From Thermomicrobiales bacterium (lineage in GTDB: Bacteria; Chloroflexota; Chloroflexia; Thermomicrobiales; CADCWN01): a stretch of DNA of 37,125 nt. Below the pieces are notes generated by a model. The model was not told the DNA's origin. It saw only the letters and a program-made list of their open reading frames with translations, and made no database searches. This document shows positions 26,418 to 34,476 of the stretch, piece after piece (the first letter of the stretch is position 1; every line of letters begins with the position of its first letter). The DNA is taken from positions 1-37,125 of the forward strand of contig JAUJMV010000018.1 of NCBI GenBank assembly GCA_030446685.1. The letters run 5' to 3'. A program made the translations under genes and the position numbers.

Positions 26418-28301
26418 TCAGCCTTTCGCCGGGGCGTAGCCGAGTTTCTTGAGTTGTCGCCGCACCTGGGCCTCCTGCGCCTCGGGGACGAGCAGGACGG
26501 TCTCGGCGCCGGCCGTGGCGAGGCGGACGGTGTTGCGCAGGGCGGGGCTATGGGCCAGCTCGGTGAGGAGGAGCGGGTCGTCGCCGGTCAGCACCAGCAC
26601 CCGGCCGGCCTCGCGGAGCGCGCCGAGGCGCTTCCCGAGGTCGGCGAAGAAGGTCTGGACCGTGTTGGGGAACGACTCTTCGGCCTGTCCGGTGCGCGCG
26701 GCGAGGAACTGCCGGATCTGCGCGAGGCCCAGCCCGTTCTCGACCGTCTCCAGGATGCGCTCGCGGCTGAGGCGGTAGACCCCCTCGCTCTGCGGCGCCC
26801 CGATCCGCTCCAGGAAGGCGCGATCGTTCGGCGTGAAGCGATGCGTGTCGGTGACGACGAGGTCGAGGTTCGAGAGCAGCGTCAGGGCGGGCTGCGCGTC
26901 GGCGGCGGGCGGCTCCGACGGCTGGTACGCGGGCGCCAGGCCGAGGACGTAGGCGCCGAGCGGCGTCAGGCGGAACCCGAGCAGGCCGTCGTAGCGGCTG
27001 ACGTACGGCTCGTTGTCGAGGCCGTAGACCTCGCCGAAGTCGTGCGGACTCTCCTCCGGGCGGGTGTAGGCGATCTCGACCAGACCGAGCGTCGCCGCGT
27101 ACTCCCAGAGCGTCGCGCGCAGGTAGGAGCCGATCACGATGTCCCAGTACGCCGACGCGCCGGCGTATTGCAGCGAACTGTAGTCGGCGGACGACCCGAT
27201 GTAGAGGGCGGAGTAGGGGCCGCGCTCGACCGTGGGCGACAGGCGCTCGGCGCGGAGGTAGCGGAAGAACTCGTCGGTCTCGACCCAGCGCCCCGGCGGG
27301 CAGGCGCGCAGGGCGGCGGCCAGCCGCTCGCGGCGCTCGGCCGGCTTGGTCAGGCGCGCGGCCTTCGCCCCCTGCCCCTTGATCGCCCGCACGCGCGACA
27401 GCTCGTCCAGCAGATCGCTCTTCAGCCACCCCTCCCAGGCGCGGCGGACGTCGTCCGGCCCCGGCGTCCCGTTCAGCAGCGCCCGCCCGGCCTTGGTCAA
27501 CCCCAGGCGGTTGCGGGCGGCCCCCTCCGGCGCGGCCCACTTCGCCGCCTGCGCCAGCAGCAGCAGCGCGAAGGGGCGGATCGCATCCTCGGCGCGGTCG
27601 TACTCCTCGGGGAAGGAATCGCCGGTGAGGAGCCGGCCGCGCAACTGGCGCAGCGTGGCGAGGGTCGGCAGCCGGGTGGTCGCGCTGACGCCGGCCTTGC
27701 CCTCCTGGATCAGCGAGAGGGCCGCGGTCAGGTCGTGGAAGACGGCGCGCTCGGTCTCGCTCACCAGCGCCTCGGGCGGCGCGCTGCGCCAGGCCGCCGC
27801 GACCGCGCTGAGATCGGTCGGCGGGTCCGGCCGGCCGCGCAACTCGAACGGCGGCGGGGGCGGGGCGAGCGCCCGCAGCGCCGCGGCGAGGTCGGCCGGG
27901 ATGAAGGTGCCGACCCCGTAGAGGGACGTGAAGAGGAGGTCGAAGGCGGTCGGCTGGCGCTCCGACCGCCGGTAGCCGTAGTACTGGTGCGGCGAGGCGG
28001 GCGGCGCCACGTCGGGGTACTTCGCGGCGACGACTTCGGGGTCGTAGAGCCCCTCGCCCCGATGCGCCACCTCGGCCACCACCCGCTGCTGGCCGGGTGT
28101 CAACGCCCCGTAAAGCCGGGCGAGGCCCGCGGGATCGGTGAGCAGCCGGACGAAGGCGTCGACCAGCTCGGCCTTGCGGGTCGGGGCCCTGCCCGGCAGC
28201 AGGGGGGCGTACCACTTCAGATCCTCGACCGTCAGCCCCCAGAGGCTCTCCGCCAGCTTCGGGAGGGCGGGGGCGTCGGGGGTCGGCGCGCGTGCCACCA
28301 C
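26418..28301 (-). CDS. Stand-alone XPB/Ssl2 N-terminal-like domain protein (helicase-associated)
   Basis: 627 residues in one clean frame from GTG 28301 (a second GTG at 28298; AAAGGA about 13 bases upstream). Residues 473-560 (LTLLSNLDLVVTDTHRFTPN, DRAFLERIGA, GVYRLSRERILETVENGLGL, AQIRQFLAARTGQ, PNTVQTFFADLGKR) match the helicase-C-3 / XPB-Ssl2 N-terminal domain. The N-terminal part (LAESLWGLTVEDLKWYAPLL, LTPGQQRVVAEVAHRGEGLY) looks like winged-helix modules. No Walker A or DEAD-type motif is present, so it is not itself a helicase. In eukaryotic XPB this domain binds DNA damage and protein partners; here DNA binding is likely but the process is unknown. It stands alone between a lipoprotein and a membrane protein gene. 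Confidence 0.75.
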   Translation of the reverse strand: MVARAPTPDAPALPKLAESLWGLTVEDLKWYAPLLPGRAPTRKAELVDAFVRLLTDPAGLARLYGALTPGQQRVVAEVAHRGEGLYDPEVVAAKYPDVAPPASPHQYYGYRRSERQPTAFDLLFTSLYGVGTFIPADLAAALRALAPPPPPFELRGRPDPPTDLSAVAAAWRSAPPEALVSETERAVFHDLTAALSLIQEGKAGVSATTRLPTLATLRQLRGRLLTGDSFPEEYDRAEDAIRPFALLLLAQAAKWAAPEGAARNRLGLTKAGRALLNGTPGPDDVRRAWEGWLKSDLLDELSRVRAIKGQGAKAARLTKPAERRERLAAALRACPPGRWVETDEFFRYLRAERLSPTVERGPYSALYIGSSADYSSLQYAGASAYWDIVIGSYLRATLWEYAATLGLVEIAYTRPEESPHDFGEVYGLDNEPYVSRYDGLLGFRLTPLGAYVLGLAPAYQPSEPPAADAQPALTLLSNLDLVVTDTHRFTPNDRAFLERIGAPQSEGVYRLSRERILETVENGLGLAQIRQFLAARTGQAEESFPNTVQTFFADLGKRLGALREAGRVLVLTGDDPLLLTELAHSPALRNTVRLATAGAETVLLVPEAQEAQVRRQLKKLGYAPAKG

Positions 28302-28539
28302 GTCCGTATCGGTCCTTTCCGCGCGGCCGCGCCGCGCCAGACTGGTCTCACCATCACGGGATAATGATACACAGTGCGAGCAACCGCCGCCTGGGGGTCG
28401 AGGAGGGTGGCCGGCCGCCGCGGAAACTCACAGGGGTGTCCAGACTGAACGCCTGCTGTCGCGGCCACGGCAGGCAGGGGCAGGGCGCCGGGGCGTCCTG
28501 TCAAACGCCCCGGCGCGCCGGGTGGCGAACGGGCGGTCG

Positions 28540-29862
28540 TCAGGCGGACGGCTGCGGGCGGCCTGGCGCCGGTCGCGGCTCGAACCCCTCGGGGTCGTGG
28601 GGGGGGCGCCCGGCGCAGCCCGCCGACGGGCCGCGCAGCCCCTCGTAGGCGATCAGCCAGCGGGCGAACTCCTCGCGCAACGCCTCGCGCCGCGCGGCCT
28701 CCTCGGCCAGCCGGAACGCCGTGACGTGGCGGTCGATCGTCGCGGCCAGCTCGCGCGGGCGGGCGATGCCGCGGAAGACGAAGGGGGTTGTCTCGCCCGC
28801 CGTGTGGACCGCCACGTCGCCGTAGTCGAGCAGGGCGGCGAGCGGGTGGGGGACGCGGTAGCGGATGTCCTGCACCCGGTCGAGCGCCGCCGAACTGACC
28901 TGCTGGCGCAGCCCGAAGGGGAGCTGCTCGATCTCGAGCAGTTGGTCCGGCGTCACGACGTAGTGGTCGTTGCGCCAGTCGGCCCAGAGCCAGGCGAACC
29001 AGGCGCCGGCGGCCAGCAGCGTGCCGAGGGCGAGGGGTCCGGCCAGGGGCAGCAGGGCGGCGAGCCGCAGGGTGTCGAGGAGGAAGGGCAGCAGCAGGGC
29101 CAGGGCGGCGAGCGCCGCCGGCGCGACCGCCCCGCGCACCAGGAACCAGGCGTGGCGACGCCAGGCGATCCCCGCGAAGCGCCGCCCGAACCGGGGGCGC
29201 CGCGGCCGGCGTGTGGGTCCACCACGCGGGCGCCACAATCGCGCCGGCCCCGCTTCCGCCGCGACGGGCGCCGCCGGTGGCGCATCAGGCCGCGCCTCCG
29301 GATCATCCGGCCCGAGCAACTGGCGCACGGTCGCGCGCACTTCGGCCTCGCCGACGGCGTGGCCCGCCTGCCGGCGCGTCTCCAGGCGGGCCAGGATGCG
29401 CTCGCGCAGGGGGTAGACCTCGCGCGCCGCCGCGAAGCGCAGCGGCCCCGCCCCGGCGATGTCCACGATCAGGTCGCCGCAGCCGCACCAGCGCGCCAGG
29501 AGCGACCCCTGCTTGACCTCGACGCTCTGGACCCGTTCGAGCAGCAACTCCCGCCGCGCCTCGCTGATCCGCGGGATCCCCGCGCGCTCGATCAGCCGGC
29601 GCTCGGTCAGGTAGAGCGCGTCGTAGCTCCACTCCAGGTAGCACCAGCCGGCGCGGACGCCGCCGCCCAGGAACGCCGCCAGCAGCACGCGCGGCAGCCA
29701 GTCCGCAGCGCCCCCGCCCGGCGCGACGCCCGCCGTTGCGATCGCCACCGCCGCCAGCGCGGCCAGGAACATCAGCAGCCCCGCCGGCCAGCACCGGCGC
29801 AGCAGCAGCACCTGGTGGTGCCGGACCTCGATTATCGGCGCTTCCTCGGGCGCAGCCACCAT
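28540..29862 (-). CDS. Membrane protein with two bacterial PH (bPH2, YdbS-like) domains
   Basis: 440 residues. Two similar halves: helices at about 24-65 followed by WCYLEWSYDALYLTERRLIE and RRELLLERVQSVEVKQGSLL, and helices at about 235-300 followed by WRNDHYVVTPDQLLEIEQLP and SSAALDRVQDIRYRVPHPLA, GDVAVHTAGE. The D-x-YxLTxxRL/LxxIQDV pattern is that of bPH2 domains, which sit on the cytoplasmic face of the membrane. A Pro/Arg-rich linker joins the halves. Start ATG 29862 (MVAAPEEAPIIEVRHHQ) has no clear ribosome site because a GTCAGTC repeat (29870-29884) abuts it. Function is unknown. The gap to the next gene on its left (28302-28539) holds nothing recognised. Confidence 0.78.
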   Translation of the reverse strand: MVAAPEEAPIIEVRHHQVLLLRRCWPAGLLMFLAALAAVAIATAGVAPGGGAADWLPRVLLAAFLGGGVRAGWCYLEWSYDALYLTERRLIERAGIPRISEARRELLLERVQSVEVKQGSLLARWCGCGDLIVDIAGAGPLRFAAAREVYPLRERILARLETRRQAGHAVGEAEVRATVRQLLGPDDPEARPDAPPAAPVAAEAGPARLWRPRGGPTRRPRRPRFGRRFAGIAWRRHAWFLVRGAVAPAALAALALLLPFLLDTLRLAALLPLAGPLALGTLLAAGAWFAWLWADWRNDHYVVTPDQLLEIEQLPFGLRQQVSSAALDRVQDIRYRVPHPLAALLDYGDVAVHTAGETTPFVFRGIARPRELAATIDRHVTAFRLAEEAARREALREEFARWLIAYEGLRGPSAGCAGRPPHDPEGFEPRPAPGRPQPSA

Positions 29863-30242
29863 TACTCGTCGTCAGTCGTCAGTCGGGGCGAGGAGTGACC
29901 GTACACTACTATTGTAGCGGTGTACGTGCGGTTGGCAAGGGGAGAGCGGCCCCGGTTTCAGCCGGCGTCACGCGGGCCTACAGCCCCGCAGTACCCCGCG
30001 TGGCGTGAATTGCCGCCGCAGGCTGGAACCCGAGCATGCCGCGCGCTTTCCTGGGAGCGCCTGCTGTGGCAACGGCCCCAGCCCGCGCAGGCGGGTTTAT
30101 GCCCCGCAGGGTACTTCGTGGCCGCAGGCCCCTAGCGATGGGTTTCAACCCATTGGCCCTCCCCCCGGCCACTGGCGCCCCACAACGGCCGCGGGCTCCC
30201 CCCGCGGCACCCTGATCGGCACAATCCGCGCCCGGCCGCCCC
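29863..30242. repeat. 380-bp intergenic region filled with imperfect palindromes
   Basis: GTCAGTC units at 29870-29884; a long imperfect hairpin from about 29949 (CCCGGTTTCAGCC, GCGTCACGCGGG) to about 30033 (CCCGCGTGGCGTG, GGCTGGAACCCG); CCGCGCAGGCGG near 30090; and a perfect palindrome ATGGGTTTCAACCCAT (30138-30153). These look like related units of one dispersed repeat family also seen at 25443. No gene is seen; both neighbours are on the minus strand. Confidence 0.6.
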
Positions 30243-31250
30243 CTACTCGATCCCCCGCTGGCCCGCCGGGCGCAGCGCGCGGAGCGCCTCCAGCGTCCCG
30301 CCCACCGCCGCCTCGCGCGCCACGCGGATCGCGTTCTGGATCGCCAGGGCGTCGGAGCGGCCGTGCGCGATGATCGTCACCCCTTCCACGCCGAGCAGCG
30401 GGGCGCCGCCGACCTCGCGGTAGTCGAGGCGCGCGCCGACGCGGCGGAAGGCCGGGCGCAGCCCGGCGGCCAGCAGCTTCGTCAGCGGGCGCCGTCGCAA
30501 CTCCGTCCGCAGCAGCCCCAGCAGCAGCGACGAAACCCCCTCGCTCAACTTCAGTGCGACGTTCCCGGTGAAGCCGTCGGTCACGACGACGTCGGCGGCG
30601 CCGGCGGGGATGTCCTTCCCCTCGATGTTGCCGATGAAGTTGAGCCCGGCCGCGGCCAGGAGCGGGCGGGCGGCCAGGACCAATTCGTTGCCCTTGCCCT
30701 CCTCCTCCCCGGTGGAGAGGAGCCCGACCCGCGGGTTCGCCACGCCGAGGACCCGCTCCGCGTAGATCGCGCCCATCTGCCCGAACTGCGCCAGGTGGCC
30801 GGGCTTCGGGTCGGCGTTCGCGCCCGCGTCGATCAGCAGCGTCCGCCCGCCGACCGTCGGCAGGACGGCGCCGATCGCCGGGCGCTCGATCCCGGAAACC
30901 CGCCCCAGGACGAAGAGGGCGGCGGCCATCACCGCGCCGCTGTTGCCCGCCGAGACCATCCCGACCGCCTGCCCCTCGCGCACCTGGCGCAGCGCGAGGT
31001 GGATCGAGGAGTGCGGCTTGCGCCGCGCCGCGTTGGCCGCGTGCTCGTCCATCGCGATCACCTCGGGCGCCTCGACGACCGGCAGCGACAGCCCCGCCGT
31101 CCGGTGCTTCGCCAGCTCGGCGGCGATCGCCTCCCCCCGCCCGACCAGCGCCACCGCGACCCCGTAGGCGCGCGCCGCCGCGACCGCCCCGGCGACCGTC
31201 TCGCCCGGCGCGCGGTCGCCGCCCATCGCGTCGAGTGCCACCCGCATCAT
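30243..31250 (-). CDS. plsX: Phosphate acyltransferase PlsX
   Basis: 335 residues: makes acyl-phosphate from acyl-ACP for phosphatidic acid synthesis, a peripheral membrane enzyme. Signatures: MRVALDAMGGDRAPGETVAG at the N-terminus, HSSIHLALRQVREGQA, MVSAGNSGAVMAAALFVLGR, RPAIGAVLP, LIDAGANADPKPGHLAQFGQ, GLLSTGEEEGKGNELV, NFIGNIEGKDIPAGAADVVV and TDGFTGNVALKLSEG. ATG 31250 has AGAGGGGACG directly upstream; ATG 31247 is equally possible. The length is normal. It is not followed by fabD/fabG genes here as in many operons, and it diverges from the response regulator gene at 31441. Confidence 0.93.
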   Translation of the reverse strand: MMRVALDAMGGDRAPGETVAGAVAAARAYGVAVALVGRGEAIAAELAKHRTAGLSLPVVEAPEVIAMDEHAANAARRKPHSSIHLALRQVREGQAVGMVSAGNSGAVMAAALFVLGRVSGIERPAIGAVLPTVGGRTLLIDAGANADPKPGHLAQFGQMGAIYAERVLGVANPRVGLLSTGEEEGKGNELVLAARPLLAAAGLNFIGNIEGKDIPAGAADVVVTDGFTGNVALKLSEGVSSLLLGLLRTELRRRPLTKLLAAGLRPAFRRVGARLDYREVGGAPLLGVEGVTIIAHGRSDALAIQNAIRVAREAAVGGTLEALRALRPAGQRGIE

Positions 31251-31440
31251 CGTCCCCTCTCCCCCGCTCTCCGCCCTGGCGGCACGGGCGCCCGGCGGCC
31301 CCGGCAGGCGCATCTTAGCACAGGATTGGGGGCGGTTTTGCGTGGCGGCGCGGCGCGAACCCGGCGATCAAGTACAATACGAGCGGGTAGGTAGGCCAGC
31401 CGCCAGGCCGGCGGTGTGAGGGATCGGGCAGGGGGCGGGG

Positions 31441-32148
31441 GTGGTCAAGAAGGTCCTGGTCGTCGACGACGAGCGGGTGCTGGCCGAGACGATCGGCTAC
31501 AACTTGCGCCGGGAGGGCTACGCCGCGGTCGCGGCCTACGACGGGCAGGAGGCGCTGCAGGCGGCCCGGCGCGAGAAGCCGGACGCGATCATCCTCGACG
31601 TGATGCTGCCGCGGCTCGACGGCTTCGAGGTCTGCCGCATGCTGCGCCGCGAGACGACCGTCCCGATCCTGATGCTGACGGCGCGCGAGGACGAGATCGA
31701 CAAGGTGCTCGGCCTCGAACTGGGCGCGGACGACTACCTCACCAAGCCCTTCGGGATGCGCGAGCTGCTGGCGCGGATCAAGGCGCTGCTGCGCCGCAGC
31801 GAGACGCTGCACCGCGCGGGCGACGAGTCCGGCACGGTCGAGACCGCCCGCCCGCTCGAGACCGGCCCGCTGCGCATCGACCCCGCCCAGCATCGCGCCA
31901 CCTGGCACGGTCGCCCGCTTGACCTGAAGCCCAAGGAGTTCGAGCTCCTCCTCTTCCTGGCCCGCAACCGCGGCACCGTCCTCTCGCGCGACGTGCTGCT
32001 CGAACGGGTCTGGGGCTACGACTACCCGATCGACACCCGCACGGTCGATGTGCATGTCCGCTGGCTGCGCGAGAAGATCGAGGCCGACCCGGGGCGCCCC
32101 GTCCACCTCCAGACGGTGCGCGGCCTCGGCTACCGCTTCGTCATCTGA
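31441..32148 (+). CDS. phoP: OmpR-family response regulator, PhoP/PhoB type
   Basis: 235 residues. Receiver domain: acidic pair D9/D10, phospho-acceptor D53 (ILDVMLPRLDG), T80 and K102 (LTKPFGM). Winged-helix domain from about residue 140 (LDLKPKEFELLLFLARNRGT, LLERVWGYDYPIDTRTVDVH, VRWLREKIEADPGRPVHLQT, RGLGYRFV). It starts at GTG 31441 after GGGGGCGGGG. The kinase gene follows after a repeat-filled gap of 140 bp, then a Pho box and pstS-pstC, so I infer that it is the phosphate-starvation regulator that binds the 34249-34303 array. TACAAT at 31373-31378 is a candidate -10 box without a clear -35. Confidence 0.85.
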   Translation: MVKKVLVVDDERVLAETIGYNLRREGYAAVAAYDGQEALQAARREKPDAIILDVMLPRLDGFEVCRMLRRETTVPILMLTAREDEIDKVLGLELGADDYLTKPFGMRELLARIKALLRRSETLHRAGDESGTVETARPLETGPLRIDPAQHRATWHGRPLDLKPKEFELLLFLARNRGTVLSRDVLLERVWGYDYPIDTRTVDVHVRWLREKIEADPGRPVHLQTVRGLGYRFVI

Positions 32149-32285
32149 TTGCGGATTGCGGATTGTCGATTGCGGAATCACGAGGGTCGCGATGGGTAAT
32201 CGGTGACGCACCCGCTCGCTCAGGAGGCACGGATGATCCGCAGCCCCGCGTCAATCCGCAATCCGCAATCCGCAATCCGCAATCG
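32147..32285. repeat. TTGCGGATTG / CAATCCGCAATC palindromic element between regulator and kinase
   Basis: Left arm 32147-32176 (GATTGCGGATTGCGGATTGT) begins at the regulator's stop codon; right arm 32251-32285 consists of TC then four AATCCGC units. The arms are inverted copies and enclose CAGGAGGCACGGATG, which contains the only strong ribosome site ahead of the kinase. The 7-bp units are typical of dispersed AATCCGC intergenic repeats. Confidence 0.8.
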
Positions 32286-32292
32286 CCGATGA
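32233..32292 (+). CDS. Possible 19-codon leader peptide coupled to the kinase start
   Basis: AGGAGG (32222-32227) lies five bases before ATG 32233. The frame runs through the AATCCGC repeats ([19 protein letters not shown]) and stops at TGA 32290-32292, overlapping the kinase ATG 32289 as ATGA. The kinase start itself has no ribosome site. Translational coupling from this small frame is therefore the simplest way to start the kinase. The peptide is repeat-derived and probably has no function of its own. Confidence 0.45.
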   Translation: MIRSPASIRNPQSAIRNRR

Positions 32293-34135
32293 GTCGCTTC
32301 CTGAGCCTGCGCCGGCGGCTGTTCCTCACCTATGTCCCGCTCGTCCTGCTGGCGACGGCGGCGCTGGCGACCTATCTGCTCGGGGTGATGCGCGACCTCT
32401 ACCTGGAGGGGATCGAGGGCCAGCTCGCCGGCCAGGCACGGCTGGTCGGCGCCAGCGTGGCGCCGCTGTGGGACGATCCGGGGGCGATCGACCCGACCGT
32501 CAAGCGGCTCGGCCCCGATGTGGGCAACCGCATCACCGTCATCGCCGCCGACGGCCGGGTCCTGGGCGATTCCCAGGCCGACCCGGTGACCGCGGAGAAC
32601 CACGCCGACCGGCCCGAGGTGCGGCAGGCCCTCGCCGCGGGGGGGGCGGACGGGCGCGCCCAGCGCCACAGCCGGACGGTCGGGACGGACTTCGTCTACG
32701 TCGCCGTCCCGATCACCGTGGACGGGTCGACGATCGGGGTGGCGCGCGTCGCCCGCCCGCTGGACGAGATCAACCGCCAGCTCGGCGCGCTCGGGCGCGG
32801 CGCCATCCTGGGGGTCGCGGCGAGCGGCCTGCTGGCGGCGGCGCTGGCGGTGCTGCTGGCGCGCTACATCACCCACCCGATCAACGCCCTCACCGGGCTG
32901 GCGGGCGCGATGGCCGCGGGGCAACTCGACCGCCGCAGCGAGCCGCGCTCGTCCGACGAGATCGGCCGGCTGGAGCGCGCCTTCAACCGCATGGCCGACG
33001 AGATGCAGGGCACGATCGGGCTGATCTCCGAGGAGCGGGGCAAGCTGGCCGCGATCCTGGAGACGATGGGCGACGGTCTGCTGATGATCGACGACCGCGG
33101 CCGGATCGTCCTCGCCAACAGCGCCGCCGAACGGATCCTGGCCCCGCCCGCCACCGCCCTCGACGGCCACGCCGACGCCGCGGAGCTGGGCGGCCTGCCG
33201 TTCGTGGAGGTGGCGCGCGACCACGAGCTGACCGCGCTGGTGCGCGCCGCGCTGACCGAGAGCCGACCCCAGACGCGGATCATCGAGTATGGCCGGCGGC
33301 GCACCCTGCGCGCGGTGGCGGCGCCGATCCGCGGCGTGGCGGAATCGCTGGTGCTGCTGGTGCTGCAGGATCTGACCGCCCTGCGGCGCCTGGAGACCGC
33401 CCGGCGCGACTTCGTCGCCAACATCTCGCACGAGCTGCGCACGCCGCTCGCCTCGGTCAAGGCGCTGGTCGAGACGCTGGAGGACGGGGCGATCGAGGAC
33501 CGCACGGTGGCGCGGCACTTCCTCCATCAGGTCAGCGAGGAGGTCGACCACCTGACGCAGCTCGTCCGCGAGCTGCTCGAACTCTCGCGCATCGAGTCGG
33601 GCCAGGTGCCGCTGCGCCGCGAGGTCGTCGCACCGGAGGCGCTGATCGCGCCGACCGCCCGGCGGCTGCAGGCGCAGGCCGAGCGCGCCGGCCTCGCCCT
33701 GACGGTCGCCCCGCTGGACGGCCTGCCGCCGGTGCTGGCCGACCCCGACCGGATCGGGCAGGTGCTGATCAACCTGATCCACAACGCGATCAAGTTCACC
33801 CCGCCAGGCGGCGCCGTGACCCTCCGCGCCGCCCCGCGGGGGGGGGTGCTGGGATCGCCGTGCGCGACAGCGGCACCGGGATCGACCCGGACGATCTGCC
33901 GCGCATCTTCGAGCGCTTCTACAAGGCGGACAAGGCGCGCAGCGGCGTCGGGACCGGTCTGGGTCTCGCCATCTCCAAGCACCTGGTCGGCGCGCACGGC
34001 GGCACGCTGGTCGCCGAGAACAACGCCGACGCCCCCGGCGCGACCTTCACCTTCACCCTGCCGCTCGCGCAGCCGGAACCGGCCGAAGCGCGTCCGTTCC
34101 CGGCCGGCGCCCACGAGCCGCACCCCCTCCCCTGA
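32289..34135 (+). CDS. phoR: Sensor histidine kinase, PhoR type (one frameshift)
   Basis: About 615 residues. TM1 at about 12-34 ([20 protein letters not shown]), extracytoplasmic sensor (35-175) with [22 protein letters not shown]2 at about 176-196, HAMP ([17 protein letters not shown]), a PAS-like domain ([20 protein letters not shown]), HisKA with phospho-acceptor H381 ([17 protein letters not shown]), and a HATPase domain (N-box [16 protein letters not shown]). The frame breaks in a run of nine G at 33838-33846; one base over it continues [20 protein letters not shown] (G1 box), [20 protein letters not shown] (F and G2 boxes) and stops at 34135. One added G restores a complete kinase, so I treat it as a sequence error. 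Pairing with the upstream regulator and the downstream pst genes points to phosphate sensing. Confidence 0.87.
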
Positions 34136-34146
34136 GCCGGCGTGCC

Positions 34147-34168
34147 GGAGGCGCCGGGCGGCGCCTCC
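34147..34168 (+). terminator. Hairpin after the histidine kinase gene
   Basis: GGAGGCGCC (34147-34155) pairs with GGCGCCTCC (34160-34168) over GGGC, 12 bases after the stop codon. No clear T-run follows, only CTGCCCTCCCC. Confidence 0.6.
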
Positions 34169-34248
34169 CTGCCCTCCCCCTGCACATTTGTTGTCCCGTG
34201 CGCCGCCAGCAAAATCGCGGCGAGGGGGCGCCGTCCGCTAACCACCCC

Positions 34249-34303
34249 TTCACCTACCGTTAACATTCCATTAACGTCCCATTAAACCGGCATTTACACG
34301 CCT
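34249..34303 (+). promoter_or_regulatory. Pho box: five tandem 11-bp PhoP/PhoB-type repeats
   Basis: Units at 34249 (TTCACCTACCG), 34260 (TTAACATTCCA), 34271 (TTAACGTCCCA), 34282 (TTAAACCGGCA) and 34293 (TTTACACGCCT) repeat every 11 bp, with the conserved TTAAC-like half spaced by about five bases. This is the layout of direct-repeat sites bound by PhoP/PhoB dimers. A possible -10 box TACTCT (34308-34313) follows by five bases, where an activator would replace the -35 contact. pstS starts about 170 bp downstream. Confidence 0.75.
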
Positions 34304-34476
34304 CCACTACTCTTGGGGCGGATGGGGGTCGGGGACCGCGCGGTCCGATCGTCCCGCGGCCGCCTGGGGGGCCAAGCGACGGCCGTGGCAGTAGTGCGGC
34401 AGGGGGGCCGCGCCAGCGTAAGGAGGGGCAGGCGAACCCGATGAGTCGACGGAAGACAGCAAGGGGAGGACAATCG

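Larger units (their letters stand above)
34136..34476. other. Intergenic region: terminator, Pho box and pstS leader
   Basis: Contains a hairpin at 34147-34168, the 11-bp tandem array at 34249-34303, and a GC-rich leader with AGGAGG at 34421-34426. The A/T-rich patch 34255-34300 is the most A/T-rich part of the right end. No gene is seen. Confidence 0.6.

Noticed and set aside
28575..28600. GGGTTCGAGCC-like string on the minus strand as a tRNA T-loop
   Set aside because: It lies within the bPH2 coding frame and no acceptor or anticodon stems fit around it.
32251..32285. AATCCGC repeats as a CRISPR array
   Set aside because: Units are 7 bp and directly adjacent with no spacers; it is one arm of a palindromic element.
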